Positions 33,527-40,879 of a stretch of 64,000 nt of DNA are shown piece after piece. The position numbers and the translations under genes were made by a program. The stretch covers positions 27,450,176 to 27,514,175 of the forward strand of contig NC_135550.1 in the NCBI RefSeq assembly GCF_964340395.1, read 5' to 3'. Source of the stretch: Glandiceps talaboti (lineage: Eukaryota > Hemichordata > Enteropneusta > Spengelidae). Each line of letters begins with the position of its first letter. Positions within the stretch are counted from its first letter, which is position 1. The notes beneath the pieces were generated by a model, which had not been told where the DNA came from, did not search any database, and was given only the letters and a program-made list of their open reading frames with translations.

Positions 33527-36500
33527 ACACATATATATATATATTACATTGTATAATCACATAATGTATCTATGCAACGGTGTTACTTAGTTGTTATATA
33601 AAGAAAAGCACAAAAACAAATTTACAAGAAAGTTTTGGCTATGCCACTCGTCATGTTTCTCCAGTTCTCAAGTCGCGGGTCGCTCCTTTAGGAAAACGTT
33701 GTATTGGAAGTATATTTAAAGTGAGAATTAAACATCCAGAATCAGAGGAGAAGGACTCGGATAGGTGATTCTGGCAAGCCGAAATATCTTCTCAGTTGTG
33801 ACTAATTCCCGACTTGGACCTGAACGATCCCGTACGAGAGTATGAGAGTGTAAGTGCTAGAGTGTAACGTCTGAACTATCCATACTTATACCGTTCAACT
33901 CTACAACTCGCATCATTATATATATACTATATATACACACACTATATATATATAAAGTACTTGAAAATATAGCACAGTTGCTATGTTCAAATTGAGGAAA
34001 CTATGTCGAACCTAAAAGGCTATCACGCGTGAAACTAGTGTCCGGCAACACATTTATGATGATGGAGGACTTCTAGTGTTGTTACAAAACCACAGTTACT
34101 CACACGCTTACGTTTGATTGACTTCCGGGTCACCAAATATGTCACCACCAGTCCACCACCCATGGGCGTTCAACAAGTGGTGTTAGAACGTTCCTTTCAA
34201 GTTCTTACGTATATAAAAAAGTAATAGTGATAGCTTCCGCCACGCCCATTTACGTGTTTATGATCACCTGTGAGGTGACTGCAGTGACGACATTAGAATT
34301 CCTGTATTTGTCTTAAACTTGTACGTACTTGATTTCAAACTAAGGTGAAAAGTAAGCATCTAGGAATGAGTCGACGCCCTTCAACAGGGAGTGTACTGCT
34401 GATACCATTGCAACACTGTTTCTAAGGAGAAAGTTGTTCAAACAATGTTTTCAATGGAACTAACTCAATATCAAATGGGTGGAGCGGATCTAACTACTCC
34501 TATATATATTGTAAAACCGACATTTTTGTTCCAAATATCACAAGCTATCACAGCAAGAGGTAGTCAGCTATACAAGGCAGCTACAAGCAGTGCGGAGGCG
34601 GTTAAGAAAACAGCATGGGAACGAAGGCGAGGGTGGTTGCATTTTTTACAACATGGACAATACTCTCCATCGCGGCTCTCGTACTAAATGTATTCAATAT
34701 CAACTGGGAAAGGACTCACATTGCTCATGGTGTTATACTATGTGTCGTACTTGCCATTTTACAAAGTTGTGTGATGGAGTTAGTGATGAACACTGTCGTA
34801 ACTTTTATATTCCGAGTTCGAGGATGGTTACACACCGACCAGAGAGCTGATTACTCGAATTTAAAGTTAATCATGGCGTACAACTTACTAGCATTAAGTA
34901 AATCCGACATTGATGAAACATTCGAGAAAATGTTCGAAGCCTTTATGGGTAACCTTAGCGAAAATATCTCCATCGTCCTTATAAGTGCTACGGGAAATTC
35001 CAACTTAAAACAGTACGAAGTTGACACCTGCCAGAGCTACAGAAATACTATCTACGAAACATTGCTTTCGGAATGTTACGCTTATATTTACGGAAGCGAC
35101 ATTGGTGTGGACCCAGACAGACTAAAATTATTCTGGCAAAAATATTCAAAAGATTCACTTCGAACCAACACTGAAGAATTTTGCGCCAAAATTGCTAACG
35201 AATTTATGGTTATTCATCGCGTCAGTCGAGTTCTGAGAAAGTGTGGGCAATATCAAGACTTGATTCAGTTAAGTAGTGGAGACGACAAGTCTTATACATA
35301 CACAGACAAAGAATATTACGGCAAAATGGCGAGGACACCTGACGAACCTTTATTCCACGACTGTCACGACGTCGCAAACCTTGTAGGCCGACATTTTGAC
35401 TACACGCTTGTACTTGATGGTGATACGGGTGTTGCTCCAGGTGTTGCGCATGAACTTTTAGCAATTGCAGCAGGAAATCCCGAAAAGGGACTTATTCAGC
35501 CTGCTATTATCATGAATGTTGATGATGGCGACACTTTGTTCATGCATCTAGAAAAGATTCGCCAACAACTGAACGCAAGAGTTGGCGACTCTATTAACGA
35601 CATGTTTGGTCAATGTGGATTCTTTGGAAAGGCACTGATAAAGAACGATATCTACCTCGAACAAGTAATTGGCAAGAGAGGACAACCGCTTGAAAAAGTT
35701 CCCGTAGATGTCCTTAGCCACGACACTTTCGAAGCGGCTATTCTCAAGCCATACTACGCAGGAAGTACGTTTCTATTAGAAGCGCCTTGTTACAACTACA
35801 TCACGTGGGATATTCGGGAGCGAAGATGGAATAAAGGAGAAGTGTTGCTATCCATGTATTTCTGGAGCACCATTATTGGTCGACCAATGAGATGGCTTCA
35901 GAGTATAGTTCAAGGAAGTGACTTTAACGCTACTAAGGTGCGAACAGAATGTGAATTCGACTTTGTTAGTAAGTACATTGCGCACTCTGCCATCCGGATG
36001 ATGTTGATGAAGCCTCTCCTGTTACTGTACATATTTCTTCAAATCAACGCTCATGTTATATTCCCACATCTTCCATTGGCCATAATTATGTTCCTCGTTT
36101 TAGTATTTCCAAAGTTAGCTATCCTGTCTTTCAACAACATACATTTAGTATTGCTGGAAACGTTTTGTTCCATTTTGCAATTTACACCTGAAGCACTTGT
36201 AGGATGCGTCAGACTTTTCAAAGCCATACAGGCTAACATTTGTAGGTGTTGTAAATGGATTCCACAAAGAGCTGTCGAAGAAGAATTCATGAAATCGAAC
36301 GCTTTTATATCAAGTTTTAAACACCTGTGGGGGTACAGTCTGTTCAGTGCTATTTTGATTGTAATATTTGCTGTATTTGCGCCACATGTTTTACTCATAT
36401 ACTTTTTACTGATGACTGTGTTCCTTATACCAATCTTCACTGCCCTCACATCTCTCAGACTGAAGTTAACAGAAGGAAGTCGAAAATACTACGTCAACAC

Positions 36501-39500
36501 TCGAGAAAACTTGTCCCGTGTCGAAAGTATTGGAAGTTTAGGAATGTTAGATTCAGAATATTCTTTTTCGCTTAACATGTCACAACTTTGATTGCCATCA
36601 AGGAACCCGACGAAAACCAAATTAACTGACATTTTTTTTTAATAATGATATAAAACTAAAGTTTAACATGACACATGTGACGAGGAAAGTGGATTGAGAC
36701 ATTTGAACATTGTTATGTTATGTTACAGCTACGTTCCATTATACATTAAGACTGTTTGTTTTATTCACCAGACCATTATATTATCATCTATTAGAGGTCT
36801 GCAGTTATTCCAACATTACATTTTAAGAGGTCGACAGAGTTACTATGATAACTGACACTAATTTATTCATTGACTTAAAATATATGGGGGGGGGGGGGTT
36901 CAATATATTTATGGGTACATTTGGAATAAACTACAATATATTTTATGTAATTTGCGTGTGTACCACGTGCATGTATGTATGTATGTATGTATGTATGTAT
37001 GTATGTATGTATGTATGTATGTATGTATGTATGTATGGATGTGTGTGTGTATGTATGTATGTATGTATGTATGTATGTATGTATGTATGTATGTATGTAT
37101 GTATGTATGTATGTATGCATGCATGTGCATGTGCGTGCGTGCGTGATGGCGCTGTTATGTTGGCTTAGAAACCGTGATACACTAGATAAAGAGATACGGG
37201 TGGTGTGTTCGAGGTTAAACTACCTAGTTTAAGACTTGGAAACTATTTCTAAAGTCAATGTCAGTATCCAGACTATCAAATGACAGTTATAGGACATTGA
37301 ACCCTGTAAAGAATGTTAACTTCCTCATTTGGTTGGTTTGACTCCCGTCATGGACTTTAGTAATGGAATTCACAATTATTAGTACTAAATTAAAATACAA
37401 ATAGCTGTAAGGAGTGGGGTGGGGGTGGGGTGGGGGTTGCAGTCGTAATCCACTCAAACATTACAAATATTCCAAAAAACACATTCAATTAGAATTGTTA
37501 GAATCAATTTTCAAATTGACAAAGATGAGTAGTTTATACTAACTTTCTTTCAAAATAAGAATAAGAATACATCCAGTTTTTAGTGATACAATACAGCTTA
37601 CATACTACCAAACCAAACTAAGCCAGTGCCTATAGAATTCCAATTAAGTGGCACACATCTCACACGTTGCTTTGTTGTTGTTGTTGTTGTTGTTGTTGTT
37701 TTGTTATGAATTACACAAACCCAATACAAGTATTGATAATGCGCACGCACATGAAATATTTACATTTTATCTCACTTCGAGTACTAGTTTTTGTGTTTGT
37801 ATCTTCCTTGTTGCATCCGACAGTGGTGTTGATTTGTGTTCAGTGAGATGCAATGTAAAATATGCCATTTAGTTTACTTGCACGCTATCAGTGTCTGTAT
37901 TTCGTTTTATGTAATTTGTAAACGTGAAACGTATAAAATATGGTACCGAATTCTATAGACATTCTGGTTTCTAGTACTATTAGACTAATGTGATGGAATG
38001 TGGTCAACTGACGTACCTGTAGTTATGATAGGTGGTCGGTAAGTGGTCTCGATGGCTAACGATTCTTTATACTGACAACGAGGGCCATAAAAAGGGAATG
38101 GACAGTAGCACACGTTAGTTGATCCAATACAGCGCCCTCCATTTAAACACCAACAGCCAGCTGCAGAAACGTCAAACATAAATCGACGTTCTGTCAATTT
38201 TAAAAAACAGCACGAAAATTTCAAACACATACATACGTACGTACGTACGTACATACATACATACATACATACATACATACATACATACATACATACATAC
38301 ATACATACATACATACATGTCATAGCAAGTTTTTTAGGGCTAATCTTGCATCACATACGGGACATACAGTGCAAATTGTGAGATGTTAAGAGTTTTCGTT
38401 GGTCCCAAGTACATTGGCTGCAATGTGGTGAATTTCAATCAAGTAGAAATCAACGTATTGAATCATATAAGTTTAAGTATCCTGCTTTTATCGGTTTAAC
38501 GGGGTCTTCCTGGTTTCATGAATATATAATAACTTTATAAACTCTAACTTCATCCACTAATCAATCTGTAAAAATCATCATGATATGCAACATGTTTTCC
38601 TAAATTTAGACTTCCCGACTGTGTGGTCCATAGAAAGTGCAGAAAAAATTGTATGCTCAACATGTAATGCTTATTCGGTATTGCATGCATAATTTTCATT
38701 TTTAGCACGACGAAAACATTTGATGATCAACAGTGGTTCGTCTACTACATATTACAACATACACACGTTTTCAGTCAAGGAAAAGTGATACCTTTGATGT
38801 GTTTAGAGAACACCATGTCTGTCTCTCATCACTCCACACATGTGTGAAATAGACTAGGTTAACATTCCCGCCCGTGACACAATTTCCACGCAAAAGTAGT
38901 ACACTGAAATATATCTCCCCTTCCCTCTCCCTCCCCCATATAGTTTTTTTTGCGTTGCATATCGTATTGTTCATAGTTCGAAATTATGAAGTGTTCACAT
39001 GGTAATATTCTGTATTTAATGAAGGTCTATTGAATGTCGTGCAACAGAAGAACCCGGGAAGCAGAAATTGTCTTGCAACCCTGCATCAATTTCTCCTTTC
39101 TGCTCACATCGATAGGTAGTTATTTGAGGATGATCTTGACAGAGTACGAATTCAGCTGGGTTCTCTCTCCCTGTCTGCTGTAGCCCCCTTACGTGACAGA
39201 ACACAGATTGTAAAGCTGATTTAGTAGTGTTATTTTACTTTGACTACATCCATCACCAGTGTATATTTTGTAGAGGAAATTTATACAGAAACTCTGCCGT
39301 TACTAGGCTTCAAAATAAAAGAATGACCTGACCTTTACACAAATAAATCTCTGACCTAATTATTTGCTGCCAAGCTATCAAAAAGTATCAGTGTAGTGGG
39401 TTGAGTTACTTACATGTCGTACGTATCGTGCATTTGTTTGTGACGGGATCGAGACGCCAACCACGACAGCATGTGTTTCCACACACGTTAGGTCTGAAAG

Positions 39501-40879
39501 GGAAGATAAACATGTACGTGAAACGGATATTATCAAACGTTCAATTTGGGCGACGACAGGGGATATGACGAACTTACTTGATGCTGTTACCAGAGAGGTT
39601 TAAAATTGACCCACAAGTAATTTCATTTTACCCTTCCAATGGTTTAGGGCAATGCTAAAGCGTTCACCCCCAAAAATGAACATTTTAGAGTGTTTCAATT
39701 TTGTGGATGTCATTGCAAGTGCAGGCAAAACTATTCATATTGCAAGAACTCAACCCTTCAGCGAACTTTTAGGACAGATGTACATGTTGAACTCAAATTT
39801 GTCTCTTTTATTAGGCGAGATATCCATACGTAAATTGTGTCATTCAAACCACCTTGTATGTTTGTCAGCTATATGTTATACACAATGTCTAAAAGTGTCA
39901 AGTTCACATTTCCCCTCCAGAGCAACTGAATTAATTAAACGGCAGTTGTTCACGTTCTTCTAAAGTTTCTTGAAAATGTCCTGCTATTTACATTTACTAG
40001 TATATGTAACTCCATACACTCCCACTACTTGTTTGTTTGTTTGTTTGTTTGTTTGTTTGTTTGTTTGTTTGACTTTATTTAAACTCGATAAATTGTTGAG
40101 CCAAAGGCTCTTCTAACCCAATGTCGAGTAAAACTTGGGACATGACCGTTTTCAGAAAGCTATATCAAACACTTCTGATTACATGACTAGTTTTGAAACT
40201 TTGGGGAAACGTATTCTGCCAGTTCTCTGTTTAATGTTATACGCAAATGCAAACTGGATGGTCTAAAAAAAAACTAAACTCAAAAAGTTTCAAAACAAAA
40301 TGTCTCTTGACATCAGGTCAGAAATTTGTAATTGTACATCATATACGCTGTTTAACCCAGTAAGATATCAAACGATCAATAAAACAGGGAACCGAAATGA
40401 TCAGAAATTAATTTCTCCAGTCTCAATTTCAATATGGCTACATTAACATTGTGATTGTATAATAATATATAATCAATAAATTGACATTATGTTAAAATCG
40501 GCAACAAACACGTGCACCAATCATGCTAGGAAAGTACAATATATTCATTGTCCCGTCCCATCAGATCCGATCAGATCACATTGCATCACATCATATTGTA
40601 CCACAGAGTATACCATTACACAGCATAACGATGACAGTTTAGATACCATTTCGTTCGTAATTATCACCACATTCAAAGAACTTTGATTAGTTCTCTTTAT
40701 AGGTCGCTGAAGTTTACAATATCATTACAGAATTTCTACTTTATTTAAGAAGGAAAGCCGTGATGGCAACATTAAAAAAAATCTTACCCACTGGGTGATT
40801 CTACAACCAACGTTAATCCTTGGCTTCTAACGGCTGTGAAGACGGCAGATAATGTTACCAAGTTGTAAAATGTTGCCAT
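20584..40879 (-). CDS. LTBP: Latent TGF-beta binding protein (LTBP)-like matrix glycoprotein, 21 exons
   Basis: Exons: 40879-40788, 39493-39414, 38160-38017, 31467-31303, 31038-30979, 30004-29879, 29296-29150, 28138-28070, 27447-27322, 26751-26626, 26405-26274, 25849-25727, 25340-25215, 24829-24674, 23914-23837, 23580-23455, 23165-23043, 22790-22614, 22281-22183, 21500-21369, 20723-20584. The sum is 2547 nt (848 aa). Intron 1 is phase 2 and all others are phase 1. Order: signal peptide ([17 protein letters not shown]), N-terminal GPNVCG...CCRGW motif, EGF, hybrid domain ([12 protein letters not shown]), cbEGF, TB1 ([11 protein letters not shown]), five cbEGF, TB2 ([15 protein letters not shown]), two cbEGF, TB3 ([11 protein letters not shown]), two EGF, stop. 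This is vertebrate LTBP order, with a much shorter EGF array than human LTBP1. LTBPs hold latent TGF-beta in the matrix. TB2 alone has a two-residue insert (Trp-Pro) before its seventh Cys. Extra exons in long introns cannot be excluded. Confidence 0.93.
20724..21368 (-). other. Last LTBP intron with short G and GTTT runs
   Basis: This intron holds a run of ten G at about 20781-20790 and a short (GTTT)n at about 21195-21220. I see no further coding signal in it. Confidence 0.6.
21880..22113. repeat. Compound (CATA)n-(CAGA)n-(CATA)n microsatellite
   Basis: A CATA tract switches to about 17 units of CAGA at 21951 and back to CATA at 22018, with a short CA interruption near the right end. It lies 67 bases past the donor end region of LTBP exon 19, inside an intron. 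Confidence 0.95.
24040..24500 (+). mobile_element. Decayed LINE 3' end (C-terminal Cys-His motif region)
   Basis: Translating the plus strand at 24052-24230 gives [11 protein letters not shown], then ETGRFCG, then [19 protein letters not shown] and LRKAF, in two adjacent frames with one frameshift near 24089. This is the C-terminal tail found after the reverse transcriptase of several non-LTR retrotransposon clades. AT-rich 3' sequence and a (TTTA)n stretch near 24380-24400 follow. No reverse transcriptase domain remains. It is an old fragment inside the LTBP intron between exons 14 and 15. Confidence 0.6.
25903..26186. repeat. Compound TGTA/CGTA/TG/TGCA microsatellite
   Basis: About 284 bases that move between TGTA, CGTA (ACGT), TG and TGCA units, in the LTBP intron between exons 11 and 12. 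It starts about 53 bases upstream of the exon 12 acceptor on the minus strand. Confidence 0.95.
27105..27306. repeat. CCTA/CTGT/CTAT microsatellite beside LTBP exon 9
   Basis: Tetranucleotide units change from CTAC to CTGT to CTAT. The tract ends only about 15 bases from the donor of LTBP exon 9. Confidence 0.9.
27927..27966. repeat. (CACG)n short microsatellite
   Basis: A short CpG-bearing tetranucleotide tract in the intron between LTBP exons 8 and 9. Confidence 0.85.
28948..29105. repeat. (CTGT)n-(GTAT)n-(TTTG)n microsatellite
   Basis: Three tetranucleotide blocks in series, ending about 40 bases from the donor of the TB1 exon (29150) in the LTBP gene. Confidence 0.9.
29975..30065 (-). 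repeat. Source copy of a duplicated exon-6 boundary segment
   Basis: This segment spans the first 30 nt of LTBP exon 6 (cbEGF), its splice acceptor and about 60 nt of intron. It recurs at 30261-30352 with only a few differences. Both copies are bounded by CATA/CA repeats, which suggests duplication mediated by the microsatellite. Confidence 0.9.
30068..30258. repeat. CATA/CA/CCTA microsatellite
   Basis: CATA, CA and CCTA blocks in the LTBP intron between exons 5 and 6, separating the two copies of the duplicated exon boundary. Confidence 0.9.
30261..30352 (-). pseudogene. Partial duplicate of LTBP exon 6 (exon shadow)
   Basis: On the minus strand this copy keeps the acceptor (CCATCAG|) and the first 27 exon nucleotides encoding DVNECEALE. 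It then runs into GGGTACGTACG, where a GT donor can be read at 30263-30262. The mini-exon 30290-30264 would be 27 nt and phase 1 at both ends, so its inclusion would keep the frame. Whether it is spliced is unknown; it may be silent. Confidence 0.75.
30353..30880. repeat. Large CATA/CACG/CA compound microsatellite (over 500 bp)
   Basis: The longest simple-repeat block in the window, with at least six alternations between CATA, CA and CGCA blocks. It contains larger-scale copies of the same block order around 30400-30640 and 30640-30800, which implies expansion by slippage or unequal exchange. Confidence 0.95.
31224..31265. repeat. (CA)n microsatellite
   Basis: A 42-base CA tract in the LTBP intron just past the donor of the hybrid-domain exon (31303). 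Confidence 0.9.
31700..32160 (-). mobile_element. Fossil Ty3/gypsy-like retroelement fragment (RNase H region)
   Basis: The minus strand shows a short stretch resembling the RNase H part of Ty3/gypsy pol, including a DHKP-type motif. The fragment is broken in several places and has no visible LTRs, gag or integrase. It appears old. It lies in intron 3 of the LTBP gene. The family assignment is tentative. Confidence 0.3.
33456..33542. repeat. (CA)n-(TA)n microsatellite
   Basis: A CA tract followed by a short TA run, about 1.1 kb upstream of the nested glycosyltransferase gene. Confidence 0.9.
34445..34687 (+). other. Upstream open reading frame overlapping the glycosyltransferase start
   Basis: An 80-codon frame starting at 34445 runs past the glycosyltransferase ATG (34615) in a different frame. 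Its first 55 or so codons look coding-like ([20 protein letters not shown]). It could be a translation-limiting uORF, or the true N-terminal exon joined by a short intron I cannot place. I see no family match. Confidence 0.35.
34615..36591 (+). CDS. Multi-pass GT2-type glycosyltransferase (OpgH/NdvB-like), intronless, nested in LTBP intron 3
   Basis: One uninterrupted frame of 658 codons begins at an ATG in strong context (AGC-ATG-G); an in-frame stop lies 12 bases upstream. Two hydrophobic helices (about residues 8-26 and 37-66) precede a cytosolic catalytic domain. That domain contains ISATGNSN (123-130), the metal/sugar D-x-D motif as D268-G-D270, QPAIIM (295-300), [10 protein letters not shown], the SHD catalytic-base motif (368-370) and R-E-R-R-W (401-405), a variant of the processive QxxRW signature. 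At least four more membrane segments follow, around 464-478, 484-506, 575-590 and 592-612. SHD plus RRW and the acceptor-loop layout resemble bacterial glucan synthases OpgH and NdvB more than animal chitin or hyaluronan synthases. Substrate and product are unknown. Lack of introns in an intron-rich region fits retroposition or horizontal gain. Confidence 0.8.
   Translation: MGTKARVVAFFTTWTILSIAALVLNVFNINWERTHIAHGVILCVVLAILQSCVMELVMNTVVTFIFRVRGWLHTDQRADYSNLKLIMAYNLLALSKSDIDETFEKMFEAFMGNLSENISIVLISATGNSNLKQYEVDTCQSYRNTIYETLLSECYAYIYGSDIGVDPDRLKLFWQKYSKDSLRTNTEEFCAKIANEFMVIHRVSRVLRKCGQYQDLIQLSSGDDKSYTYTDKEYYGKMARTPDEPLFHDCHDVANLVGRHFDYTLVLDGDTGVAPGVAHELLAIAAGNPEKGLIQPAIIMNVDDGDTLFMHLEKIRQQLNARVGDSINDMFGQCGFFGKALIKNDIYLEQVIGKRGQPLEKVPVDVLSHDTFEAAILKPYYAGSTFLLEAPCYNYITWDIRERRWNKGEVLLSMYFWSTIIGRPMRWLQSIVQGSDFNATKVRTECEFDFVSKYIAHSAIRMMLMKPLLLLYIFLQINAHVIFPHLPLAIIMFLVLVFPKLAILSFNNIHLVLLETFCSILQFTPEALVGCVRLFKAIQANICRCCKWIPQRAVEEEFMKSNAFISSFKHLWGYSLFSAILIVIFAVFAPHVLLIYFLLMTVFLIPIFTALTSLRLKLTEGSRKYYVNTRENLSRVESIGSLGMLDSEYSFSLNMSQL
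36885..36898. repeat. Poly(G) run
   Basis: Thirteen or so consecutive G about 300 bases past the glycosyltransferase stop, just upstream of an AATAAA at 36925. Confidence 0.8.
36925..36930 (+). other. Poly(A) signal candidate for the nested glycosyltransferase
   Basis: AATAAA 334 bases past the stop codon on the same strand, the first canonical signal seen there. Confidence 0.45.
36972..37118. repeat. (GTAT)n microsatellite
   Basis: TGTA-type tetranucleotide run with one GGAT/GTGT interruption, in LTBP intron 3 downstream of the nested gene. Confidence 0.9.
37416..37436 (+). other. Strong G-quadruplex motif
   Basis: Four G-tracts of 4, 5, 4 and 5 bases are separated by single T residues. 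This is the short-loop pattern that forms the most stable parallel quadruplexes. On the LTBP transcript strand it is C-rich; on the strand of the nested glycosyltransferase it is G-rich. Confidence 0.85.
37669..37702. repeat. (TTG)n trinucleotide repeat
   Basis: A short TTG tract in LTBP intron 3. The poly-Leu frame over it is an artefact. Confidence 0.85.
38222..38319. repeat. (CATA)n with CGTA core
   Basis: CATA and CGTA units start about 60 bases upstream of the LTBP exon 3 acceptor on the minus strand. Confidence 0.9.
38330..39413 (-). other. LTBP intron 2, no exon recognised
   Basis: The open frame at 39016-39204 (minus) has a few cysteines but no EGF or TB spacing and no phase-compatible splice pair that I can see, so I leave it as intron. 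Nothing else stands out. Confidence 0.5.
40028..40135 (+). repeat. (TTTG)n and a possible retroposon tail
   Basis: A (TTTG)n tract is followed by AT-rich sequence with a short palindrome, GAGCCAAAGGCTC. This resembles the 3' end of a retroposon but is too short to classify. Confidence 0.5.

Noticed and set aside
36051-36449. 132-codon minus-strand frame inside the glycosyltransferase
   Set aside because: It is antisense to a confident coding frame and has no domain features; a shadow.
34615-36591. Chitin synthase or hyaluronan synthase
   Set aside because: The expected EDR and QRRRW motifs of chitin synthase and the conserved HAS acceptor motifs are absent. SHD plus RERRW points to the OpgH/NdvB side of the superfamily.
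39016-39204. Cys-containing minus-strand frame in LTBP intron 2
   Set aside because: I considered it as an extra LTBP exon, but the Cys spacing fits neither EGF nor TB, and the flanking exons already join in phase without it.
20584-40879. Fibrillin instead of LTBP
   Set aside because: The short length, single hybrid domain directly followed by one EGF and TB1, the two-residue TB2 insert and the ending on two EGF modules fit LTBP. Fibrillins have many more cbEGF and TB domains and a furin-cleaved C-terminal propeptide.
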